The notes beneath the pieces are model-generated. The model saw only the letters and a list, made by a program, of their open reading frames with translations, did no database searches and was not told the origin of the DNA. Source: an uncultured Paraburkholderia sp. (GTDB lineage: Bacteria; Pseudomonadota; Gammaproteobacteria; Burkholderiales; Burkholderiaceae). Taken from it: 17,653 bases of DNA. Of the stretch, positions 1 through 6,342 are shown piece after piece. Every line of letters starts with the position of its first letter. Positions within the stretch are counted from its first letter, which is position 1. The position numbers and the translations under genes are program-made. The stretch is taken from NCBI GenBank assembly GCA_937917025.1, contig CALFSF010000575.1, positions 1 through 17,653 on the forward strand, written 5' to 3'.

Positions 1-517
1 CCAGCGCCTTGGCCATCTGGATGGCCGTGACGCCGATGCCGCTCGAGCCGCCCTGCACCATGAACGTTTCGTTCGCGCCGCCCTCGCCCGCGCCCAGCTT
101 CGCGCGATCGAACACGTTGCTCCACACCGTGAAGAACGTCTCCGGCAGCGACGCCGCCTCGATATCCGTCAAACCCTTCGGCACCGGCAGGCATTGCGCA
201 AGCGGCGCCGCGGCGTATTCCGCGTAACCGCCGCCCGCGAGCAGCGCGCACACGCGATCGCCCACTTTCAGGCCGAACGGATTGTGCTTCGCGTCGAGCG
301 AGCCGCCGACGATCTCGCCCGCCACCTCCAGCCCCGGCAGGTCCGACGCGCCTTGCGGCGGCGCATACGCGCCCTTGCGCTGGAACACGTCCGGACGGTT
401 GATGCCCGACGCCGCCACCTTGATCAGCACTTCGCCCGCTTTCGGTTCCGGCATGGGCCGCTCGACCAGCTTCAGGACATCGGGCGCGCCGAATTCGGTA
501 ATCTCGACAGCTTTCAT
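1..517 (-). CDS. NAD(P)H:quinone oxidoreductase, zinc-type alcohol dehydrogenase-like family (5' part; C-terminus beyond window)
   Basis: The first 172 codons of a medium-chain reductase are visible and the gene runs off the left edge. The protein opens MKAVEITEFGAPDVLK, has a GroES-like N-terminal domain (GEVLIKVAASGINRPDV, GLEVAGEIV, VGDRVCAL, GGYAEY), and reaches the nucleotide-binding turn GGSSGIGVTAIQMAKAL near residue 156. This pattern fits the QOR/PIG3-like quinone oxidoreductases, cytoplasmic enzymes that reduce quinones with NADPH. No zinc-ligand cysteine cluster is seen, which also fits a quinone reductase. The ATG at 515-517 is preceded at 8 nt by GGAGG (526-530). The gene follows pnp on the same strand but is separated from it by an intrinsic terminator, so it probably has its own expression signals. 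The exact substrate is unknown. Confidence 0.9.
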   Translation of the reverse strand, partial: MKAVEITEFGAPDVLKLVERPMPEPKAGEVLIKVAASGINRPDVFQRKGAYAPPQGASDLPGLEVAGEIVGGSLDAKHNPFGLKVGDRVCALLAGGGYAEYAAAPLAQCLPVPKGLTDIEAASLPETFFTVWSNVFDRAKLGAGEGGANETFMVQGGSSGIGVTAIQMAKAL

Positions 518-522
518 CTGCA

Positions 523-537
523 GCACCTCCAAAGGTG
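523..537 (-). promoter_or_regulatory. Shine-Dalgarno-masking hairpin before the quinone oxidoreductase
   Basis: On the minus strand the ribosome binding site GGAGGTG lies in the 3' arm of a small perfect hairpin: CACCT (533-537) pairs with AGGTG (524-528) around a TTGG loop. The start codon follows 7-8 nt later. This could lower translation initiation or respond to temperature or a bound factor. The complementarity is seen directly; the regulatory role is inferred. Confidence 0.4.
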
Positions 538-538
538 T

Positions 539-588
539 GGATTGCACTGCCAGCACCGGCCGGTGCCGCACGGCTCGCAGTGCAATCC
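539..588. repeat. 12-bp perfect inverted repeat enclosing a 14-bp palindrome
   Basis: GGATTGCACTGC (539-550) and its exact complement GCAGTGCAATCC (577-588) flank a 26-bp centre that contains the perfect palindrome GCACCGGCCGGTGC (553-566). The element sits between the pnp terminator and the oxidoreductase ribosome binding site. It could be an operator for a dimeric regulator, a 5' leader stem-loop, or a second 3'-end structure for pnp. No T-run follows it on either strand, so it is not a typical intrinsic terminator. Confidence 0.75.
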
Positions 589-598
589 ATCCTCCATG

Positions 599-633
599 AA
601 AAACGGCCGGCGCGCATTCACGCCACCGGCCGT
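599..633 (-). terminator. intrinsic terminator of pnp
   Basis: Downstream of the pnp stop codon, the minus strand has ACGGCCGG (626-633), a 15-nt loop, then CCGGCCGT (603-610), running directly into a run of five T (599-603). The stem is perfect and GC-rich, so it is a good factor-independent terminator 16 nt past the stop codon. Confidence 0.85.
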
Positions 634-648
634 CATCCTGCTAACGCG

Positions 649-2790
649 TTACTGCGGCGTCGGCTCGTCTTGCGGCGCGCCAGCCGGTGCTTCGTTCAGC
701 AACGCCTTGGCCGACAGACGCACGCGCCCCTTCTCGTCCGTCTGAATGACCTTGACCTTCACGTGCTGACCGTCCTTCAGGTAGTCGTTGATGTCCTTGA
801 TGCGCTCGTTCGCGATCTCGGAAATATGCAGCAGCCCATCCTTGCCCGGCAGGATGTTCACGATCGCGCCGAAATCCAGCAGCTTCAGCACCGTGCCGTC
901 GTACACCTGACCGACTTCGACTTCGAGCGTGATGTTTTCGATGCGCTTCTTCGCTTCGGCCATGCCTTCGCTGCTGGTGCTGGCGATGGTGACCACGCCG
1001 TCGTCCGAAATGTCGATCGTCGTGCCGGTTTCCTCGGTCAGCGCGCGGATCACCGAACCACCCTTGCCGATCACGTCGCGGATCTTTTCCGGATTGATCT
1101 TGATGGTGATCATGCGCGGCGCGAATTCCGACAGTTCCGTGTTCGCACCCGAAACCGCCGACGTCATCTTGCCGAGGATATGCATACGGCCTTCCTTCGC
1201 CTGCGCGAGAGCGACCTGCATGATTTCCTTCGTGATGCCCTGGATCTTGATGTCCATCTGCAGCGCGGTCACGCCTTGTTCCGTACCCGCCACCTTGAAG
1301 TCCATGTCGCCGAGGTGATCTTCGTCGCCGAGGATGTCGGTCAGGACGGCAAACTTGTTGCCTTCGAGGATCAGGCCCATCGCGATGCCGGCGACGTGCG
1401 CCTTCATCGGCACGCCGGCGTCCATCAGCGCGAGGCAGCCGCCGCACACCGAAGCCATCGACGACGAACCGTTCGACTCCGTGATTTCCGACACGACGCG
1501 AATCGAGTAGCCGAATTCGTCGGCAGCGGGCAGACACGCGGCCAGCGCGCGCTTGGCCAGACGGCCGTGACCGATTTCGCGGCGCTTCGGCGAACCGACG
1601 CGGCCCGTTTCGCCGGTCGCGAACGGAGGCATGTTGTAGTGGAGCATGAAGCGTTCGCGGTACTCGCCTTCGAGCGCGTCGATGTTCTGTTCGTCACCCT
1701 TCGTGCCGAGCGTCGCGACAACCAGCGCCTGCGTTTCGCCACGCGTGAAAAGCGCCGAGCCGTGCGTACGCGGCAGCACGCCGGTACGGATTTCGATCGG
1801 GCGCACCGTGCGCGTGTCGCGGCCGTCGATACGCGGCTCGCCGTTCAGGATCTGCGTACGGACGATCTTCGCTTCGATGTCGAACAGCACGTTGCCGACG
1901 GTTGCCTTGTCGGCCGCAACCGTGCCGGCAGCCGCCGCGTCTTCTTCCAGCTTTGCCGACGTGGCTGCGTACACTTCCTTCAGCTTCGTCGAACGGGCCT
2001 GCTTGTCGCGCAGCTGGTAAGCGGCGAGCAGGTCGGCTTGCGCCAGTTCCGTCACGCGTGCGATCAGCGGCTCGTTCTTCGCGGCCGGCTTCCAGTCCCA
2101 TTCCGGCTTGCCGCCTTCGCGGACAAGCTCATGGATCGCGTCGATCGCGATCTGCATCTGTTCGTGGCCGAACACCACGCCGCCGAGCATCACTTCTTCG
2201 CTCAGTTGCTGCGCTTCCGATTCCACCATCAGCACCGCGCGCTCCGTACCGGCGACGATCAGGTCGAGTGCCGATTCCTTCATTTGCGGACGCGTCGGGT
2301 TCAACACGTATTCGTTGTTGATGTACGCCACGCGCGCTGCGCCGACCGGGCCGTTGAACGGCAGACCGGAAACAGCGAGCGCCGCCGACGCGCCGATCAG
2401 CGCGGGAATGTCAGCGGGAATATCCGGGTTCAGCGACAGGACGTGGATCACGACCTGAACTTCGTTGTAGAAGCCTTCCGGGAAGAGCGGGCGCAGCGGG
2501 CGGTCGATCAGGCGCGAAATCAGCGTTTCGCCTTCCGACGGCCGGCCTTCGCGACGGAAGAAGCCACCCGGGATCTTGCCGGCGGCGTAGGTCTTTTCGA
2601 GGTAATCGACGGTCAGCGGGAAGAAATCCTGACCCGGCTTTGCCGTTTTGGCACCGACGACGGTGGCCAGCACAACGGTATCTTCGACGTCGACGAGCAC
2701 CGCACCGCTTGCCTGGCGGGCGATTTCGCCCGTCTCGAGGCGAACGTTATGTTGTCCCCATTTGAATTCTTTGACGATCTTGTTGAACAT
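649..2790 (-). CDS. pnp: polyribonucleotide nucleotidyltransferase (PNPase)
   Basis: PNPase degrades RNA 3' to 5' by phosphorolysis, releasing nucleoside diphosphates, and can add 3' tails in reverse; it is a core part of the bacterial RNA degradosome. The 713-residue product has the usual family layout: two RNase PH domains (FFRREGRP near the start; the active-site region DILGDEDHLGDMDFKVAGT in the second), then a KH domain with the GxxG loop IGKGG, then a C-terminal S1 domain (GQVYDGTVLKLLDFGAIV, LLHISEI). I chose the ATG at 2788-2790 because AAGGAG lies 5 nt upstream and the protein then begins MFNKIVKEFKWGQ as in relatives; a GTG two codons earlier (2796) overlaps the ribosome binding site. 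rpsO lies upstream on the same strand, the classic arrangement. Length and motifs are normal. Confidence 0.98.
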   Translation of the reverse strand: MFNKIVKEFKWGQHNVRLETGEIARQASGAVLVDVEDTVVLATVVGAKTAKPGQDFFPLTVDYLEKTYAAGKIPGGFFRREGRPSEGETLISRLIDRPLRPLFPEGFYNEVQVVIHVLSLNPDIPADIPALIGASAALAVSGLPFNGPVGAARVAYINNEYVLNPTRPQMKESALDLIVAGTERAVLMVESEAQQLSEEVMLGGVVFGHEQMQIAIDAIHELVREGGKPEWDWKPAAKNEPLIARVTELAQADLLAAYQLRDKQARSTKLKEVYAATSAKLEEDAAAAGTVAADKATVGNVLFDIEAKIVRTQILNGEPRIDGRDTRTVRPIEIRTGVLPRTHGSALFTRGETQALVVATLGTKGDEQNIDALEGEYRERFMLHYNMPPFATGETGRVGSPKRREIGHGRLAKRALAACLPAADEFGYSIRVVSEITESNGSSSMASVCGGCLALMDAGVPMKAHVAGIAMGLILEGNKFAVLTDILGDEDHLGDMDFKVAGTEQGVTALQMDIKIQGITKEIMQVALAQAKEGRMHILGKMTSAVSGANTELSEFAPRMITIKINPEKIRDVIGKGGSVIRALTEETGTTIDISDDGVVTIASTSSEGMAEAKKRIENITLEVEVGQVYDGTVLKLLDFGAIVNILPGKDGLLHISEIANERIKDINDYLKDGQHVKVKVIQTDEKGRVRLSAKALLNEAPAGAPQDEPTPQ

Positions 2791-2875
2791 AGTCACTCCT
2801 TTTCTTCGTTATGCCGCGCGGACGGACAGCGGCGCGGCAACGCCAAAACCGGTGCCACACGGGAAGAGAAGTGTT

Positions 2876-2925
2876 ATGCCATTCCAGAGAACCACGCTTT
2901 TCCGCGCGAACCGCTGGAATGACAC
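2876..2925 (-). ncRNA. pnp leader hairpin, candidate RNase III processing site
   Basis: In the roughly 300-base stretch between the rpsO terminator and pnp, the minus strand folds GTGTCATTCCAG (2914-2925) against CTGGAATGGCAT (2876-2887): 12 pairs, two of them G-U. The interior can pair further (CGC with GCG around an A-rich loop). In E. coli an RNase III-cut hairpin in the pnp leader is the basis of PNPase autoregulation, and this one is in the equivalent place. The pairing is seen; processing is inferred. I see no clear sigma-70 promoter or other gene in the rest of the stretch. Confidence 0.45.
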
Positions 2926-3030
2926 AAAACTCTGCCCTGAGGCCCGGCCGTGTTCCGGTCACCCGCCGCATGATCTTCCATGCGCACCGCAGGTGACGCT
3001 TCAATGCACCTCACATGAAGCGCATCGTTC

Positions 3031-3069
3031 AAAAACAAAATGCCTGTATCAGCTGACTGACACAGGCAT
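3031..3069 (-). terminator. intrinsic terminator of rpsO
   Basis: On the minus strand ATGCCTGTGTCAG (3057-3069) pairs with CTGATACAGGCAT (3040-3052); 13 pairs with one G-U, a 4-nt loop, followed by a T-rich tract (3031-3039). It lies 21 nt beyond the rpsO stop codon. Partial read-through into pnp would match the arrangement known in other proteobacteria. Confidence 0.85.
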
Positions 3070-3090
3070 CTTGCTGAGAGACCAACCCGA

Positions 3091-3363
3091 TTACTTACGC
3101 AGACCCAGCTTCTCGATCAGCGCGCGGTAACGGTCAGCGTCCTTACCCTTCAGGTAGTCAAGCAGCTTGCGACGGCGGCTCACCATGCGCAGCAGACCGC
3201 GGCGGCTGTGGTGATCCTTCGTGTGAGCCTTGAAGTGAACGGTCAGTTCGTTGATACGGGTCGTGAGCAGCGCGACCTGAACTTCGGGGGAGCCGGTGTC
3301 GTTTGCTGCGCGCGCGAATTGCGCGACGACCTCGGACTTCTTGCTTGTTTCAACTGCGGACAT
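3091..3363 (-). CDS. rpsO: 30S ribosomal protein S15
   Basis: S15 binds the central domain of 16S rRNA early in 30S assembly and contributes to bridges with the 50S subunit. The 90-residue product has the hallmark stretches GSPEVQVALLTTRINELT, KDHHSRRGLLRMVSRRRKLL and a C-terminal ALIEKLGLRK, and matches the family's length of about 89 residues. The start is the ATG at 3361-3363, preceded by AAGGAA at 6 nt. An in-frame ATG 11 codons upstream would add an unconserved tail and is rejected. It is the first gene of the rpsO-pnp pair, with a promoter-like -10 box about 75 bp upstream and its own terminator. Confidence 0.97.
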   Translation of the reverse strand: MSAVETSKKSEVVAQFARAANDTGSPEVQVALLTTRINELTVHFKAHTKDHHSRRGLLRMVSRRRKLLDYLKGKDADRYRALIEKLGLRK

Positions 3364-3435
3364 ATTGATTTCCTTGATTACTGAACAGGCGGTCACGGAA
3401 GAAAGGCCGTGCCGTGGGGTTACAACAAGGCGCGT

Positions 3436-3444
3436 ATTGTAGCA
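3436..3444 (-). promoter_or_regulatory. extended -10 promoter element of rpsO
   Basis: On the minus strand TGCTACAAT is a near-consensus extended -10 (TGn followed by TACAAT, 3436-3441), giving a start of transcription near 3429 and a leader of about 65 nt before rpsO. No good -35 box is seen at 16-18 bp, which suits an extended -10 promoter. Confidence 0.6.
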
Positions 3445-3524
3445 CAGCCCGAACGGCCCGCGACCCCTTCCTTACAGTCCTGCCCAACGGGGCACGCTGC
3501 ATGCCGACAGGCGTTCGCGCACGT

Positions 3525-4784
3525 TCAGGGACGTTTCATGCGACACACCGTGGATGGCTCGGTGCGCGCGGCCGGCAGTGCCAGCACCGTGCGAAAGCCA
3601 TAACCGGAGCCTTCATTGTCGAAACGCACCCCCGGCGTGCCCGCCTTCTCCATTTCCATCACATAAAGGGGCTGGATGAACTGGTGATCCTCCGCGCGCA
3701 TCCACGACGCGTGAAAACCGTTGTCGAACTTCCTGCCTTCGAGCGCCTTCGCGACCGCCTCCGGCTGGGCGCTTGCCGCGCTGTTCATCGCGGAAGCCAG
3801 CATCTCGATCATGATTTCCATGCGCAGCACCGGATAGTCGTCGGCGGAAGCGGGAAAACGGGCGCGGAACGCCTTGTACCATGCCTCGGAGGCCGCGCCG
3901 CCCGCGTTCGGGTGCCAGTCGGCGACCGCCACGACCCGGCCGACGCCCGCGTCGCCGAGCGCCGCCGGCGCGCCCAGGCTGTTGCCGTAGAACGTGTAGA
4001 ACTTCGTGTTGAGCCCCTGCTCGCGCGCCGCCTTGACGAGCAGCGTCAGGTCGTTGCCCCAGTTGCCCGTCACGACCGCGTCCGCGCCGCTCGCGCGGAT
4101 TTTCGCGATGTAAGGCGCGAAATCCTTCACCCGGCCAACCGGATGGAATTCGTCGCCGACGATGCCGATATCCGGCCGCTTCGCCTTCAGCGCCTCGCGT
4201 GCGAGCGTGCTGACGTCGTGGCCAAAGCTGTAATCCTGGTTCAGCAGGTAGACTTTCTTCACCGACCGGTCGCGCTGGATCACGTCGGCGAGCGCATCCA
4301 TGCGCATGCCGGCGTGCGCGTCGAAACGGAAGTGCCAGAAGCTGCAGTTCGCGTTGGTGAGCGCGGGATCGTCGGCGGAATAGTTGAGCAGCAGTTCGCG
4401 ATTGTCCGGTTCGCGGGCGTTCTGCTTTTCGATCGCGCCGAGCAGCGCCGCGGCGACCGCGGAACTGTTGCCCTGAAGGATGTAGCCGATATGCTGGTCG
4501 GCGGCGGCTCGCAGTTGCACGAGCGCTTCCTCGGCGCTGCCCTTGCTGTCCAGCACGACGAGTTCGAGCGGATGCGCGCCATCCGCCAGTTTCACACCGC
4601 CCGCCGCGTTCACGCGCTCGACGCCGAGCCGCAGATTCCGCTCCACCGCCGCGCCCGCGTTGGCAAACGGGCCGGACATGCCCTCGATCAGCGCAAGACG
4701 CACCGGCTCGCCGCCCGCGTGCGCGAGCGTCACCGACACTGCCGCGAGCGCGCCCAGCGCCGTTCGTATCCAGTTCGCCACCAT
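3525..4784 (-). CDS. periplasmic branched-chain-amino-acid-type ABC transporter substrate-binding protein
   Basis: The 419-residue product has a Sec signal peptide (residues 1-23: basic MVANWIR, a hydrophobic core, cleavage after AHA) followed by a LivJ/Leu-Ile-Val-type binding fold: VRLALIEGMSGPFANAGAA, LELVVLDSKGSAEEA, YILQGNSSAVAAALL, KKVYLLNQDYSFGHDVSTLA, ADAVVTGNWGNDLTLLVKAA. Such proteins capture a solute in the periplasm for an ABC importer. The start at 4782-4784 is supported by the signal peptide and by a promoter whose -10 lies at 4822-4827; an in-frame ATG at 4850 would sit inside that promoter. No permease or ATPase gene of the Liv type is nearby, so it is an orphan receptor. The true ligand may be an amino acid, amide, urea or an aromatic compound and cannot be told from sequence. 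Confidence 0.9.
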   Translation of the reverse strand: MVANWIRTALGALAAVSVTLAHAGGEPVRLALIEGMSGPFANAGAAVERNLRLGVERVNAAGGVKLADGAHPLELVVLDSKGSAEEALVQLRAAADQHIGYILQGNSSAVAAALLGAIEKQNAREPDNRELLLNYSADDPALTNANCSFWHFRFDAHAGMRMDALADVIQRDRSVKKVYLLNQDYSFGHDVSTLAREALKAKRPDIGIVGDEFHPVGRVKDFAPYIAKIRASGADAVVTGNWGNDLTLLVKAAREQGLNTKFYTFYGNSLGAPAALGDAGVGRVVAVADWHPNAGGAASEAWYKAFRARFPASADDYPVLRMEIMIEMLASAMNSAASAQPEAVAKALEGRKFDNGFHASWMRAEDHQFIQPLYVMEMEKAGTPGVRFDNEGSGYGFRTVLALPAARTEPSTVCRMKRP

Positions 4785-4821
4785 CGTCACCCCTGCTGCG
4801 ATTGATTCATCCGAAGCGCGG

Positions 4822-4850
4822 ATCATAGAGGCGTGCATGTCGCCGGGCAA
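4822..4850 (-). promoter_or_regulatory. sigma-70-type promoter of the binding-protein gene
   Basis: On the minus strand TTGCCC (4845-4850) is followed after exactly 17 bp by TATGAT (4822-4827). Transcription would start near 4815, about 30 nt before the ATG. The 200-bp divergent region to the lipoprotein gene (4785-4984) otherwise shows only a weak plus-strand candidate, TTTGCC (4902-4907) with TACCGT 16 bp later. Confidence 0.6.
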
Positions 4851-4984
4851 GAGCGACGGCCGCCCGGCGCTCGCGCGCCGTCATACAGCGCGGGCAAATC
4901 TTTTGCCGCGCCGCGTGTCAAAATACCGTGGCTTCCTGACAGAACACATAACGCGAGGCCACCAGAATGCCACCGGAGGAATCC

Positions 4985-5554
4985 ATGCTTAACCGCCTCT
5001 TCACCGTGCCTGCCCCGGGCAGAACGACGTCACAGCCGGCGCGCGCGGGCCGGCTGCGCCGCGCGGCGCTCGCGTGCGCCTGCTTCGGCGCCGTGATGCT
5101 CACGGGTTGCGCACAACCGTGGCAGCAGTTCCAGCCGGGCGAAGACCAGTCGGCGCTGATCACCCACCTCGGCGCGCCGCGGGAAACCTACGACCTGCCG
5201 AACGGCAACCGGCGCCTGATGTGGCCCACCCAGCCGATGGGCGAAACCACCACCGCCGCGGACGTCGACGCCGCCGGCAAGATCCTGTCCGTGCGTCAGG
5301 TGCTGCAACCCAACGAGTTCTACCGCGCCGAGGTCGGCAAGTGGACGCGCGACGATGTACTCGTCAACTTCGGCCGTCCAGTCGAAACGTCGTACTTCCC
5401 GCTGATGAAGCGCGAAGTCTGGACCTACCGGTATCTCGAGGACAACGTCTGGTACATGATGTTCAGCTTCTACTTCGACGATCAGGGCGTTTTGCGGACC
5501 ACGCAGAAAAGCCCGGACCCGCTGCACGATCCGGATCGCCGCGGTCTCTTCTGA
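4985..5554 (+). CDS. outer-membrane-type lipoprotein, BamE/SmpA-like
   Basis: The 189-residue product has an N-terminal lipoprotein signal: an arginine-rich stretch (RAGRLRR), a hydrophobic segment and the lipobox MLTGC, with Cys42 as the likely lipidation site. The residue after Cys is Ala, so sorting to the outer membrane is expected. The mature part holds two short modules resembling the BamE/SmpA fold, each with a G-x-P turn then aromatic beta-strands (HLGAPRETYDLPNGNRRLMW, then NFGRPVETSYFPLMKREVWT). The ATG at 4985 is chosen because GGAGGA lies 4 nt upstream; an ATG six codons earlier precedes that site. The signal is long (41 residues), so a later start is possible. Function is not known; a role in envelope assembly is inferred only from the fold likeness. 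It precedes the carbonic anhydrase gene by 87 bp. Confidence 0.82.
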   Translation: MLNRLFTVPAPGRTTSQPARAGRLRRAALACACFGAVMLTGCAQPWQQFQPGEDQSALITHLGAPRETYDLPNGNRRLMWPTQPMGETTTAADVDAAGKILSVRQVLQPNEFYRAEVGKWTRDDVLVNFGRPVETSYFPLMKREVWTYRYLEDNVWYMMFSFYFDDQGVLRTTQKSPDPLHDPDRRGLF

Positions 5555-5581
5555 TCGTGTCCTGGTAGCATACGCACACCG

Positions 5582-5606
5582 GCCGCTTCGCCCCTGAGGC
5601 GGCTTT
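5582..5606 (+). terminator. weak terminator-like hairpin after the lipoprotein gene
   Basis: GCCGCTTC (5582-5589) pairs with GAGGCGGC (5596-5603), including one G-U pair, around a 6-nt loop; TTT follows. The T-run is short, so it may only attenuate transcription into the carbonic anhydrase gene. Confidence 0.45.
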
Positions 5607-5641
5607 CCTGTATATCGCCGGCGGATACGGAGGCGCTTTCG

Positions 5642-6259
5642 ATGACTCTTCCCAGACAGATGCTCGCTGCCAATACCGAATGGGCCGAGGAAACGGTTGC
5701 GCGCGAGCCGCATTTTTTCCAGGCCCTGTCGCGGGGACAAAACCCGCTGGTTCTGTGGATTGGCTGCTCGGACAGCCGCGTTCCCGCCGAAACCATCACG
5801 CTTTGCCAGCCGGGGGATCTGTTCGTCCATCGCAACATCGCGAATCTCTTTCCACCCGACGACGACAACTGTTCGAGCGTGCTCGAATACGCGGTGCGCG
5901 TGCTGAAGGTCGGGCACGTGATCGTCTGCGGTCACTATGGTTGCGGCGGCGTGCGGGCGGCGCTGCTGCCGCCGTCGCCGGAGCTGCCGCACGTCAACCG
6001 GCGCATCGCGCCGCTGCGCGCGCTGGCCCATGCGCATCACGACGAACTGGACGCTCAGCCGTCCGACGATGCGCGGCTTAACCGGCTCGCCGAGCTGAAC
6101 GTGCTGGAGCAGGTTCAGCGGCTGCGCGACACCGACATCGTGCGCGAAAGCCAGCCGGCGCCGCTCGTGCATGGCTGGATCTTCTCGCTCGACGACGGAC
6201 GCATCAAGGTCGGCGCATCCGGCTACCCGGGCGACGCGCAACGCGACCCCGGAAACTGA
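5642..6259 (+). CDS. can: beta-class carbonic anhydrase
   Basis: This 205-residue cytoplasmic enzyme interconverts CO2 and bicarbonate, supplying bicarbonate to carboxylases. All beta-class catalytic residues are present: zinc ligands Cys42 (in GCSDSRVPAE), His98 and Cys101 (in VCGHYGCGGV), and the Asp44/Arg46 dyad. The stretch GDLFVHRNIANLF and the later LNVLEQVQRL and VHGWIFSLDDGRI are typical of the Can-like group. The ATG at 5642 follows GGAGG by 9 nt. It may be co-transcribed with the upstream lipoprotein gene, though a weak hairpin intervenes. It converges on leuA and ends against a shared bidirectional terminator. The family is sure; the symbol is by likeness to E. coli Can. Confidence 0.93.
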   Translation: MTLPRQMLAANTEWAEETVAREPHFFQALSRGQNPLVLWIGCSDSRVPAETITLCQPGDLFVHRNIANLFPPDDDNCSSVLEYAVRVLKVGHVIVCGHYGCGGVRAALLPPSPELPHVNRRIAPLRALAHAHHDELDAQPSDDARLNRLAELNVLEQVQRLRDTDIVRESQPAPLVHGWIFSLDDGRIKVGASGYPGDAQRDPGN

Positions 6260-6290
6260 AAACCCCGTGCCCTTATGGGGCACGGGGTTT
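6258..6290. terminator. bidirectional intrinsic terminator between carbonic anhydrase and leuA
   Basis: AAACCCCGTGCCC begins near 6260 and pairs perfectly with GGGCACGGGGTTT (6278-6290) around a 5-nt loop. The stem is GC-rich and ends in TTT on the plus strand and TTTT on the minus strand. It overlaps the last bases of the carbonic anhydrase stop codon and lies about 50 bp beyond the leuA stop codon. Confidence 0.88.
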
Positions 6291-6342
6291 CGTCTGAACG
6301 TACACACGGAAAGCGCGGATCGGCGCCCCGCGGTCAATGACG

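Noticed and set aside
535..2922. 795-codon plus-strand open frame opposite pnp
   Set aside because: It is antisense to the fully conserved PNPase gene, with an Arg/His/Asp-rich composition typical of the reverse of GC-rich codons and no recognisable domain.
3481..3494. Short hairpin TGCCC/GGGCA downstream of the binding-protein gene
   Set aside because: Five base pairs with no T-run; too weak to call as a terminator.
3414..4805. 463-codon plus-strand frame opposite the binding-protein gene
   Set aside because: It is an antisense shadow of a gene with signal peptide, promoter and family motifs; composition is Arg/Val/His-rich without motifs.
5030..6337. 435-codon minus-strand frame opposite the lipoprotein and carbonic anhydrase genes
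   Set aside because: It spans two genes on the other strand whose signal, lipobox and catalytic residues are intact.
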